From Oehlia diaphana (Eukaryota > Glomeromycota > Glomeromycetes > Glomerales > Glomeraceae), in NCBI GenBank assembly GCA_003833135.1, contig QZLH01000091.1:96194-160193 (forward strand): a stretch of 64,000 bases of DNA. The letters are read 5' to 3'. The translations under genes were made by a program, and so were the position numbers. Position 1 is the first letter of the stretch, and each line of letters begins with the position of its first letter. Under the pieces are notes generated by a model. It ran no database searches and was not told where the DNA came from. It was given only the letters and a program-made list of their open reading frames with translations. Of the stretch, positions 13,801 to 25,355 are shown in pieces.

Positions 13801-16800
13801 CTTTTTCCATATTTTCTTCTGTTAACCACTTGTCATAACAACGTAATTGATTACAATTAGTTACAATAAGTGAACCCGAATTTTCCCAAGATATAGCAGA
13901 AATTGGTAATGCAGCATTGCTAAGAAGCACAAAATGTTAATATTCGATTGAAATTCAAAAACTGTCGAAATTTTAAAAGAACATACTTCTCAATTTCTGA
14001 AAACATAATCCAAGAACTTCGTCCGGAAACATGGTGTTTACGAAGTTGAGTATAAATACAAATTTTTCGAGACGTTGATATAGCTAATACAATCTCAGCA
14101 TTAGAAGTGAAAAGCCAACCTATATCAACAATTTTTTCACTAAATAACGTAAGGAAAGTACGAATAAATAAGAATTCTTATCAGAAAGAAATAATAGTTA
14201 TAATGAAATATAGAACCTAAATTCTTCTATAAAATCTTTTGCAGATGGCAATCTTTTAGTTATGCATTCCCATATCGTCATTTCATAATTATTTCCTTTT
14301 TTCATAACTATAAATAAAATAAAATTTAACAAATTTTAAATTAAAATGTGAAATATAAAATCATTTTCATACCAATTGCAGCTCTCCCCTGTGGACCACA
14401 TTTGATTAACATTGGCTCTTTGGTTCCGATGTCATAAACAACTTCTTTCAGCCATAATTCTTTATTAGCATCAAGGTTATTGCTATCATAATTCATATTT
14501 AATTGCCAATACATGATACATCCATCATCAGAATATGTCAATAATATAGGAGGAGATAAGTCACTTGATGGATAACATCTTTTATTAGACCCCGCCCACT
14601 GTTCAACAGATACAGCCAGTTTAATCTGACTCTTAATAGGAAGAGAAGCCTTCGAAACCAAGTCAACTTTTGAACCTGTATTGTAATTTTTTTTTAAAAA
14701 AAAAGTATAATTAAAAACAAATAAATTATATATTAATAAATTAAAACATAAAATCATACCTTTGTCAAAAAAAAATTTCCAACAAAAAATTGTATTCTTA
14801 TGAGAGCTTACTCCAACAATATAAGTAGGAGTAAACGAGGAAGTTTTATGTTTATAAGAAGATAACAAGAGCAGTTCATAAGAAGCATCATAATCATTAA
14901 AAACAATCTTTTGAGTAAAATCATTTCTATCGTCGAATATGAAAAGGACAATTTGAATTCCGTCATGTGCAACAACACATTTTCCTAAAAAATAATCACG
15001 ATAGAATAACAATTATGTATTTTTCAATTTTTTTTTTTTTTTTTTGTTGTTAAGAAATGATGATAAAAAAGTCTACCTTCTGGAAGCACACATACAAGCT
15101 TAATTTGTTTCATCGGAACAGTAGTTTTTTCAATAATTTTTGGGCTAACTTGATTAACAAGCTAAACGAAACAATTTTATTAAAAAATATATATAAACAT
15201 AATTAAAGAATATATTTATCAATATAATAGAAAAATACCTGTGATATCTCAGGCTTCGTAAAATCCCACAGGATTGCTCCTTCATCACTAGCAAGTGAAA
15301 CGAAGCTGTCAGTTCCAGAAGATTTAATGATAGCTTTTATATCATTATGATGTCCAGTCCATAAATATTTTAATTCTAACGGAATTGATTGCAAATTTTC
15401 GAACATATCAACGAGACGAATTGAATATCTGCTAATATAACCTTGCGGACTTTGAGCCAATATTGTAAGTTCCACCGAAGCTTATTACATGATAAAAATC
15501 ATTAATTTTCCATTTAAAAGTAATTGAATAAAACATTTATTCCAAATTTAATAATAATAATTACTGCTCTTAAAATCCGAACTTGTATTATCATGAAACA
15601 CAAATGTACTTCCATGAAAATAATCCGATTCTGATGGTGAAAGCACCTGAGATGCACGAAATAAGACGAGAACTTTTGGAATTCGCCTGGGTCTACAATA
15701 AATATTCTAATTATAGTAATTTAGTGTCAAAACAATTTGTTTTTTTTTTTAGAAAAAAAAACCAATTGTTTTAGAATAGTTACCCTTATTCCCCAAATAA
15801 CGATAGAACCATCTTGTTGAACCTGATAAAACAAATCAGGTGTATCTTTTGCGAGGGTTTTTAACTTCTTTAATCCATCATTTATACAGGACCGTTCTGT
15901 TTCATTGTTTTCATTTTCAAAGGAATCTATAGCTAATTTTACAGATATCAAAAATTCTCTTGGATGTATCCAATGAATGGGCGAAAAACAATCAAAATGT
16001 TTATGACATATTCTCTCTTCTTCTAAGGAAGGAAGTGTAACCAATGATTGTTCGGGGTCGACAACTGTACATATATAAAGATTATGAGGTTCATCAGGGT
16101 TTGTTGCAGCCCATATTCTACATAATCCATCCTTGCAAACTGTTAAGAGAATATTGCTCCCTTGTGAACTAAAATATATTTATATATATAAAATAAAAAT
16201 AAATAAATAAATAAATAAGGATGTTATCTCATTTTTTCTAATTAAAACTTAATAATCGAATAAAATCATTATTTCTTTCTTTACTTTATTTGTTCATGTG
16301 GACCTTTCCGCCATGAAAAGTTGGTTACTGATCTTGGATGTGGCAAATAATGAAATTTATATTTTCGTTCCTTGCCATCATTTTTTTGACAACACCAAAT
16401 TTTCACAAATCTATCATACTTTGCATAAATAGATTTTTTATATGCATTATTATAAAATCAAAAATATTTAATTAATATGAAAGCAGAAATACCTCTCCAA
16501 CAGTAGCAATTAATGTAGAATCTTGTGATACTTCAATATGAATTATTTTAGAAGCAACGCTATGATTGAAAATAATTTACTAAATGATAAGGAAATAATT
16601 TGTATTACGATACTATTAAAGTGTAAGCTAACCTTTGTTCCCATAATTTGTTCCATTTACTAAGATTCTCTTCATTAGACTTATTTTGTTCCCAATGAAC
16701 AATAGCTTCTCCACCCACCAAGAGTTGACCTTTAAATTAATTAATACAAAATTTTTAAAAAAAATTATCTATGTATTAGTCTTTAAAAACTCTGCGATTA

Positions 16801-17579
16801 CCATTAATTAAACTCCATGAAGTGCAAAACACAGAATAATCATGTTTCAGTATTTTCAACAAAGACCATCGAATTTTCTAAAATGAGGAAATAATTAGAA
16901 TTTTTCATAAAACAAAACAAATCATTTATTTGAGATTTTTTTTTAAAATTTTTTTGTGGTATAATAGTATTACCATGGTTTTATCATCTTGATCTGGTTT
17001 AAATATAAGCACATTTGTTCCAATTGTTATAGCAATCTATTCAATTAAAAATATAATTTTTTATTAATGATCTATATTTAATTCACTAAATCAATAAACA
17101 TTTGGTCGTTTTTAAATATAAAACTGTCAAATTCTACATGAACAATTCGAACCTATAATCTAAAAAGAAATATTTGTGGCAGACTTTACAATTAAATCAA
17201 TAGACAATTTGAATATAAAATAATCTTTCTTGCTAACCTTTCCATCAAATTCTGATAACTCTGCGGAAAAAATTTTTTCTTTATTCGATTCTTCCTCTAA
17301 AAATTCGGAGGCATTTATTGTTTGAACCAATTCCGAAAGTCCACTATAAATTACAAGTTTATTCCCTGTACCATATATCTTTAGAACAGGGTTGAGTTAA
17401 AGTTTAACAAGTGTTAAAACGTAAACGTTCCGTTAAAAAAAAAGGATATAGCCGTTTATCGAAAATTTGGAAAAGGGTACTAATCAACTTACAAGGTAAC
17501 GAGAATTCTCCCAGTATGCCGTATGAAAGCTTTGGACAAGTCCATTAGACTTTCCAGGACAAACTTGCTTAAGTAACAT
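10860..17579 (-). CDS. RAV1: RAVE complex subunit Rav1 (DmX/rabconnectin family)
   Basis: Rav1 is the WD-repeat scaffold of RAVE, which with Skp1 promotes assembly of the V1 and V0 sectors of the vacuolar ATPase. The start at 17579 gives MLLKQVCPGKSNGLVQSF, then AYWENSRYL and YGTGNKLVIYSG, matching the family N-terminus. WD-type blades follow, for example DGCIMYWQL near 14500-14535, DEGAILWDF near 15247-15273 and QDGSIVIWGIR near 15785-15820. The Rav1 C-terminal signature DPTDCSLFYMALRKKKLLLGLW then FTEPRWKTAALKNAYALLGK lies at about 12310-12510. A Ser/Asp-rich low-complexity segment (about 11220-11560) precedes a helical end finishing KESLLLYPL. More than 20 exons are present. One intron contains a (taaa)n/(ta)n microsatellite at about 13170-13202. 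Exact internal borders are provisional. Confidence 0.9.
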
Positions 17580-18271
17580 TATATAATTCACACAATGCTA
17601 AGAAATTGGAACAAAAATCAAAAAAGAATGAAAATCGTAAAAGGGAGACACGAAATAATCTAAACTTTTCAAAAAAAAAAGATAATTGCCGAGTATTTAT
17701 AATTTATCGTTACACGTAAGCCCAGTATTTTGTTTGTTGTACCAAACTCCTTTATCAAATGACCGTTAAGAAGCCACTTTCAGATAAACATCATCTTACA
17801 AAATTAACATTTGACTCTATTTCATCTTAGGATTTGAGCTATCTATAATCTTATCGTTTAATATTGTTCGTTCCCCCAAATTTTTATTATCTATTTATTT
17901 CACAAAACGAGGAGTCTAGGACCTATTTTGGAGAATGCCCTAATTCAAGCATTTATTTTATTATTATTATTACAGCAGAATTCGTAAAAATTTAAAATTT
18001 AAACCGAAAATTAATTTTATTAAATAATGTCCATGATTGTAATATGATTTTTGCTCAAAAATATGGGTTTTAAAGAGAAAAAACTATATACAACGAAGTA
18101 AAAGAGATATAGTTATTATGAAAATATTTACAGTTTTGCATACCTTTTTTTTGTTAAAAAAAAAAAAAAGAAAAATTAATTTTTAAAATGTTCGAAATTA
18201 CTTCTAATGTAATGATTAAGTTGATTAATCTAACTATTATACTCAAAATCATTCTCTCTCCTCATATTTTA
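17580..18271. other. Intergenic upstream of RAV1
   Basis: This 692-bp region lies between the RAV1 start and the 3' end of the next gene on the same strand. It probably contains the RAV1 promoter. I see A/T homopolymers but no gene or repeat. A short frame at 18188-18382 on the + strand runs into the antisense of the neighbouring coding exon and is not a gene. Confidence 0.55.
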
Positions 18272-19912
18272 TTATTCTCCATTCAAATTCATCCTACTAA
18301 AACTTCCATTTGCGTCTTGCATATTCACCAAATTACTATTCCCCTTAATTTGTCCTCTGTTTCCACTAGACGATGCAGCTGATCCTGAAAACGATGGTGA
18401 ACTAGCGACAGTTGGAGGAGATGGAACAGGGCTACCGACCAAACTCGGTGAAACAGCCCGTCTTTTCGGATTGAAATAAGGCTCAAAACGATCATCTGAT
18501 GCTTTATAGAAAATAGGTGTCAGCTTCGTTGTAAAGTAAAATAAATGGACAATAAATTACATGACTATACCTTTTCGCTTTATTCTACCACTTATAGGCC
18601 AAGGTCCAACAGAAGACGTCGGTGAAGGAGTGTCTTGCCGAAACTATTGATATTAATTATAAAATTAATTATGTCAATAAAGAGATTAATTATTGTAATA
18701 AATGGATATTATATTGTCAGATTACTTACCGACATGTCAACTTCAGGATTTAGTTTTGAAGCAGCATAAGGAGGTGGTGATGGTTGAATATCTCGAAATT
18801 TGATCCAATTATTTAAAAATTCCTACATTTCGGCCATTTCGATTAAAAATTAATGACTTACATTAAAAAAAATGAATAATTAATTAATTAAAATTAAAAA
18901 TTATCATTTACCTCAGGTAATTTCCCAGTATCCATATGATTTTCACATTCATTCTTAAGAACCTTGGTAGTTTTATATTCTTGCTTAATTTCCGTTTCAA
19001 TTGGTTGCAATTCTTCTTGAAGTTCATTGACAACTCGTTGAAATGATTTGGTTTTTGGCTATAATTGTTTGTAAAAGGATTAATAATCAAGATTAATTTT
19101 TCAAATATATATATATATATATATACCAAAAGAGAAGCCCTCCTTGCCCTGACGGCACGATGGATTGGTGAGGGTTTTTCAATTCTTGGTTCACCATTAC
19201 TATCCACATCCAAACTCATTCTTCTCATACGTTGAGGATGATGAGACATTAATGATCTTGCTGTAGACGTGGAAAAAAAATTTGGTGTACAAGGTGGTGG
19301 TGTTGTAGGAGTTCCAGGTCTTGACGTTGATAGAGATTTTTGGGAAAATGTAAAAGGATAAAATGCCAACTTATTTTCATCCTCATTACCAGACTCTGTC
19401 CCACTAGAAGGTGTAGGAGTATCTAATTGCATTGACATATTTGATACATTACTATCTCGTCTTTGATGACCAGATCCAACAACATCATACAATTGTATAG
19501 ACATTGCTGAAACGTTGCTATCTCTTCTTCGATGACCTGATGTATCTTCAGGACTATCAGCTTGACTGGGTGAAGAAGCAAAATTATTATTATTGCTGCT
19601 GCTGTTGTGGTTATTTGATTGCATTAACAAATGAGTAATATTTGTATTCAACGAAGGAGGTATCGGACGAGCTATTTTACGGAAGAAAGGGGGTTGTTGT
19701 TCAACTTGCTCAGCTACCAAAGGAGATGAAGTAGCATTTTCATAAGTTAGACCGTTTCCCTGTAAAGCAAAAAGTTTTCCAAGGTCATCTTGCGATTCAA
19801 AACGTAAATTTGTTGTAGTTAACGGTAATGAAAATTTGAACCCATTATTTCCGTTTACAGAAGGATCCAAACTTTCTTGACACGAATTATCGTTTACAGA
19901 ACGTTCACTCAT
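18272..19912 (-). CDS. Uncharacterised Ser/Pro-rich phosphoprotein-like protein
   Basis: I do not recognise this protein. Five coding exons join into one frame: the first covers about 19122-19912, and the last ends SFSRMNLNGE at 18272. The start MSERSVNDNS at 19912 is preferred over an in-frame ATG at 19933. Most of the protein is low-complexity (Asn, Ser, Pro). Two near-identical segments, GHRRRDSNVSAMSIQL and GHQRRDSNVSNMSMQL (about 19430-19540), each carry an RRxS site of the kind used by basophilic kinases. A more ordered stretch, PKTKSFQRVVNELQEELQ (about 19010-19080), is likely helical and may be the conserved core. Later segments include GPWPISGRIKRK and FNPKRRAVSPS, both basic and possibly nuclear targeting. 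A role as a regulated nuclear or signalling protein is only inference. Confidence 0.75.
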
Positions 19913-20360
19913 AATTATAATTTGAAAATTCAATAAATATAAAATTTGTGTGCGGAAAATAACTTTATAAACATATCAAAGAATGCAAAGAATGCAACTG
20001 TCAAAAAAAAAAATAGGTTCACAAAAAATTTGATTCGCGTTCCATAAATGGTTATGCAGGAGTTACCAATTGTGATCGTGTAACCGAGTTACGCACTGGA
20101 GAAGCGATAACCCGGAATTTTATAACAGATGACCAGATTAATTAATACAAAAACAACAGTTTTAAAGGTTAATTAGGGCGTGGGTTAAATCTCGAAAGAA
20201 CATTTGTAATTTAGAGTATAATATTGTGTAACAAATTTTTCTCAGCCGCATCAAAAGAATTCTATAATTATAGAAATTCCGATATTTTTAAATTATTGCA
20301 TTAAAAAATTCACGTGATATATTGCTAAGATTTTTATATATCATTAATTAATTTAATAAT
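19913..20360. other. Intergenic, promoter side of the Ser/Pro-rich gene
   Basis: This 448-bp spacer contains a comparatively GC-rich stretch at about 20035-20130 (ggttatgcaggagttacc and neighbouring bases) and a TCACGTGA palindrome at about 20311-20318. No coding frame was seen. Confidence 0.5.
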
Positions 20361-20861
20361 TTAATTTACTGTAATATTAAAATAATAACTAGAAACAACT
20401 TCACCATTTCCTCCAATCAAGTTAAAAAAATAATCATAACCTCTTGCAGTATCTGGCACAATAAAAGGCTCAGAACATCCTGCTGAAGCTTCACGATTGA
20501 TTGGAATTGTTTTTATAAGTTTAATATCGGAACCGAAACCTTTATAGAGATTGGCTGATATGATATCAGTTATAGTTGGATTGGACGATGTATCCTTTAT
20601 ATATGTATAAAAAAAGGGTATCATTCAAATTATCCAACCATTAATGTTACGTTCATACTTTGTAAAATCTATGTAATGCATACCCATTGAATAATATGTT
20701 TTTCTCCGACATGAAGAACGGCATTGCTATGTGGTTCAATCACACGCGCTAAAAAAAAGAAGAAAAATATGAAAAAAAAACCGAAAAAAAAAAAAATTGA
20801 AATAAATTATTATTGACATATTTTGCTATTAAATTGAATTACCCTGACTAGCACTTGACAT
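20361..20861 (-). CDS. Small Kre9/Knh1-like domain protein
   Basis: Three exons encode about 110 residues: MSSASQ, then ARVIEPHSNAVLHVGEKH and IIQWD, then a long exon with ISANLYKGFGSDI and ending YYFNITVN. The order (I-x-P near the start, VGE, I-x-W-D, then an LYKG-type strand, closing on a beta strand) fits the Ser/Thr-rich GPI-anchored protein family with the Kre9/Knh1 N-terminal domain, linked to cell-wall beta-glucan. Here the domain stands alone. No signal peptide is visible at the N-terminus and no GPI tail at the C-terminus, so either the first exon is misplaced or the protein is not secreted by the classical route. It is divergently arranged with the STE11-like gene. Confidence 0.75.
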
Positions 20862-21728
20862 TTTTTGCTATTTATCTATTAAATTTTACTTTTTTGTAAA
20901 GAAAAAAAAGTATTTGATGAACAAAATTTGTTTTAAAAAAAACGGGAATCTGATCTTATTTGTAAGAAATTGTTATCTTATATATCTTTTGTATAATGTT
21001 TTACGATTCTTTTAACAAACAGAGCAATTATGCACCTACAATAAATAAAGTTAAGGAAAAACCTCTCCTGATTAGCGGATCCACAAAACAAGAAAAAACC
21101 AGATATTATAAATAAACATTGATATTTTTATATTTGATGCAGTTGTTACATTGTTATTTTGGTAAAGAAAATAATAAAAAATGGTGACTAAAAAATATTG
21201 GACCATTGCAAATTATAAGCCAAGAATAAAATACTGCGCCAGCAAAATGAAAGGAACATTTGAGTTTGATAGAACATAATAATAGAATCATTGTTCGATT
21301 TATTTTTATCACTCACTAAATCCTTATCATATGAATTGGCAATATACTGTATACTCTGTATACTTTGCATCACACTTAAAATTCTTCGCTTGCCAGAATT
21401 TTCCAGATGTATCAAAAAGCAATAAGTTAAGACCTATTCGATCAATTTCAATTATTTGATCCCCAAAAATGTTATTAAAAGGGTATTAATTCATGAATGT
21501 TTTCAAATTTAGTTGAACTCGTAAAAAATTTAGAAATACAGCAAATCTGTCTAAAATAAACCCATTGTTTAACATCAAACATCAAAATATTTTTAAAGTA
21601 ATGCAAAAATCTATGGTTACACCACATCTTATAAACGCCTAATATTTAAATCGCGAAAACCCGATATTTGCTTACTGTAATTTCTCTTTCTTAAATTATT
21701 TCAATAATTGACCAATATTAGATTATTC
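20862..21728. promoter_or_regulatory. Divergent intergenic region, Kre9-like / STE11-like
   Basis: This 867-bp region separates two divergently transcribed genes, so it should contain both promoters. A 75-codon frame at 21188-21415 on the minus strand has no recognisable features and is probably chance. No defined regulatory motif can be supported. Confidence 0.5.
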
Positions 21729-24649
21729 ATGGATTCTACCCCTCCTTCTCCTATAGTTGATTGTAGACTTACCTTTGAAAGTGTAAGAAATTGGAAGTAT
21801 GACCAAGTAGCTTGTTGGTTACAAGAAAATAATTTTCGAGAATATCAAAAAGTATTTTCAGGTAAAAATATATTTTTTTTTTTGTTATAAATTCATGAGT
21901 TTTCAATTTAATTTTTTATCTTTATATTATATAGATAATGATATAAATGGTGATGTATTATTAGAATTAGATCACGACATCCTAAAAGAATTGAAGATCA
22001 GATCAATCGGCGAACGCGTAAGAATCCTTTTAGCTGTTAAAGCTTTGCTAAAGTGTTGCGCAGGAAATACCGTTCTTTACGCTAATCCCATTAAATATTA
22101 TATACCAAAGGTATTTATTATTTATAATTATCAATTTTTTTCTTTCTTTATGTTAACTATATAAAATTTTTTTAGGACCTGGGTTCACCTGATTCTGATA
22201 GATTTCCATCGCTTAGCAGATCTAATTCAAAAGCAAGCACCATATCTCGATCTAATTCTACTTCGTCTTCGCGTAATAATAATAACAAAAATAATGATTA
22301 TTCTTCACGAACTTCACAAAACTCTAAAGTAAATATATACTTTTGTTAACTTTTACATTTAAAATTCTAATTAATTAAATATAAATTAATTTTAGCAACA
22401 ATCAGAAATATCAGATAGTGTTAAACAGGCAAGTATTTTATTTTGTCTAATTTTTTTTAAAAAATTTTAATATTTAATCTGACAATTCTTTTTAACATTT
22501 ATTAGCGTGCCATCAAAGTTATTGGTGAAGATGGTGCAACGAGAACAATCCCTATAAACAATGTAACTGATGCTAAATCTATTTTAGCACGAGTGTTGCA
22601 AAAGTTTAATATAAACGAGGATGTTGAAAAATATTCGTTGTTTACAACTCTAAGTGATGGTAAATTATTTATATAGTTTATACACATATATATTTATTAA
22701 TATTCTTTTATTTTCGATAACATAGCTCGAAGTTTATCCGATGATGAATTAGTAAAGATTTGTAAAAGTTCAGATAGACCGGAAAGGGAAAGACTTATCT
22801 TACGCAAGAAGCATGTTCAAATGAGTTTGGAACAATTAAAAACCCAAAAGAGACACAAAAAATTAGCAAATTTCTTTGGAGAAAAACCTCCAACAACACC
22901 TCAAGTTGGAATATCTCAAAAAAAATTAAGAAATTTTTTTGGTCAACGTCCACCTTCAGAATTGATTTCATTAAATCTTACGGAATATTTTCCTGGACAT
23001 AATAGTGAAGAATTAGAACGTAGCTGTAGAAATTCTGTCAGAAGAGCTTCAAGACTTTCATCTGCTTCTAAATTATCCCGCAAATCAAAAATGTCTTCTT
23101 TATATTACGATGACAGATCTGATTCTCTTTTATTCCCTATGGATAATTCGGAAACAATAATTACAGAAGAAGAGCAAAACGAAGATTTTGACGGTTTTAG
23201 TGAAAGTGATGAAATTGAAGAAGAAGAATGGGCACTTATACATAATGGATGTGGGTTGGATGAAAATTTCATAAATTATTCATATTTATACATATTTATT
23301 TAATATTGGAAATAATTTTATTATATAGTTGGAGAGAATCAAGTTTTGAAATGGATGCAAGGTGCTTTGATTGGAATGGGCTCTTTTGGTAGTGTGTATT
23401 TAGGGCTTAATTCCATCACCGGAGAATTAATGGCAGTTAAGCAAGTTGAATTACCTACAGGACAATCCGCAAATGAGGAAAGAAAGAAATCTATGGTAGG
23501 TTATGATTGGATATTCCGCAACTATTTTCAACTATGTTTACGCGATTATATTTTTATCTTTGAGTAAAAATCAATTTCACTAATTTAATAATTATAATTA
23601 GTTAGATGCTTTACAAAGAGAAATTGCACTTTTGAAAGATTTACATCATGAAAATATTGTTCAATACCTTGGTAAAATTTTTTTTTTTTATTTTTTTTTT
23701 CTTAAAAAAAAAAAAAATTAGTATTAAAGTTCTTTATAATTATATTATTTATTTATAGGATTTCAACATGATGAAAAAACTTTAAATATTTTCCTGGAAT
23801 ATGTCCCCGGTGGTTCAGTAGCAACTATGCTTAATAATTATGGCCCATTAGAAGAAACATTAGTTAGATCATTTAACAGACAAATTTTACAAGGATTAAA
23901 TTATCTTCATGAACAAGATATCATCCATCGTGACATCAAAGGTGCTAATATTTTAGGTAATAAAATATTTTGCAAATTTAAATTTTCTTGCATATTGTGT
24001 ATAATTTTGTAATTTTTATTGTCCGTGTGATTTGTGCTAATAGTTGACAATAAGGGAGGTATCAAAATATCAGATTTTGGTATTTCAAAAAAAGTTGAAG
24101 ACCGTGAGTATTTTATGAACTTAGTTTTCAAAGTTTCAAATTATTCTATATTAATTATTTATTTTTACCTAATAGAAATTATGGCAACTGTAAGTAGGCC
24201 TTCTTTGCAAGGGTCAGTATTCTGGATGGCACCAGAAGTTGTAAAACAAACATCTTATACAAGCAAAGCAGATATATGGAGTTTGGGATGTTTAATTATA
24301 GAAATGTTTACAGGAGAACATCCATTTCCTGAATTCAATCAAATGCAGGCCATGTTTAGGGTATGTTTAATATAATATTTTGTTATGTAAATGTAATATT
24401 TATTGATTTTTTAACTATTTTAAAGATTGGGCAATCTTGTTCACCTGAAATACCTGAAGATATATCAAATGAAGCAAAAGAATTTTTGAAAAAAACTTTT
24501 GAATTGTAGGTATAATTATAATAATAATTCTTAACATTGATTTATATTAACCTTTATTTCTATATAATAGGAATCATAATAATAGACCAACTGCTAAAGC
24601 ATTATTATCACATCCATTTACTAAATCTAATATACAATTATCATCATAA
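21729..24649 (+). CDS. STE11: STE11/Byr2-type MAP kinase kinase kinase
   Basis: This protein kinase sits at the top of a fungal MAPK module (mating, filamentous growth or osmotic stress, depending on species). The start ATG at 21729 gives [14 protein letters not shown]. The SAM domain spans [18 protein letters not shown] to LLAVKALLK (about 21780-22060). A Ser/Asn-rich linker comes next, then an RA-like region ([18 protein letters not shown] onward, about 22506-22800). The C-terminal kinase shows [11 protein letters not shown] (P-loop), [32 protein letters not shown] and DIWSLGC. It ends SNIQLSS. The SAM-RA-kinase order is that of Ste11/Byr2. The exon junction before the kinase (donor at 23251, acceptor at 23328) restores [15 protein letters not shown]. 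One intron uses a GC donor. A stretch around 22830-22950 repeats a KKLxNFFGxxPP motif. Confidence 0.92.
22429..22505 (+). other. GC-AG intron in the STE11-like gene
   Basis: The exon ends ..GTTAAACAG and the intron starts GCAAGT, closing with ATTAG. No GT donor nearby keeps the frame, and joining at GC gives DSVKQRAIKVIG. The donor otherwise matches the consensus (CAG|GCAAGT), as is usual for this minor intron class. Confidence 0.75.
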
Positions 24650-25355
24650 ATATTAAATTGTTAAAATTTATATTATTTATTTGTAAAAATTTGTATTTAT
24701 ATTTTTTTATAAATATTTTTGATTATGTTAAAAAGAGTTATAATTACCTAAAAAAGGATATATAATTTATTAAAAAAAAAGTGTATATTAGTTAATCATA
24801 ATTATCTATTTAAATACTAGTGCTTTAAAAACATATATTTAATTTGAATTTTAAATTAGAATTATGCCAGTTTAACTAATAATTTGATTCGTTGATTAGC
24901 TTGATTAGCAATAATAGCATCTATAATTCAAACGGTTTCTTTAAATTAGCAATTTTAAAAGTAAATATAAAATAATATTTTAATATTATATTATAGTTTA
25001 TTGAAAAATTAAAACCTAATTTAAGACAATTCATTATTTCATTTTATGATGAATAAAATCAGTCTATTATTTATACTAACTATAATTAATTGCTTTTGTA
25101 ATTAGATAATCATCGGGAAAATTTTATGTATACGTAAAATATTATTTCTTTAATAAAACATTAATCCCCATGAAAGGATCATTCCCTTACCCAATAATTA
25201 TTTAATATTTGTTGACAATTAAAATGATATTTATACATATATAGCTTTACAAATCTTAAAATTAAATAACTAAACGAGATAACTAAATCTTATTTACTAA
25301 AAAATTTCAGGTATGTTTACTAGCAAGTCATTTGATAAGAACTAAACTTATGAAA
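24650..25355. other. Convergent spacer, STE11-like / gephyrin-like
   Basis: This 706-bp spacer is very AT-rich and holds the 3' ends of two converging genes. Nothing coding or repeated was recognised. A run of ttgatta/ttgattag words near 24885-24905 is too short to call a repeat. Confidence 0.6.

Noticed and set aside
21188..21415. 75-codon minus-strand frame in the Kre9-like/STE11 divergent spacer
   Set aside because: No domain, no splice continuation, no composition contrast with the surrounding spacer.
21708..21728. Upstream in-frame extension of the STE11-like gene
   Set aside because: It also begins with TTG; the ATG at 21729 is the natural start.
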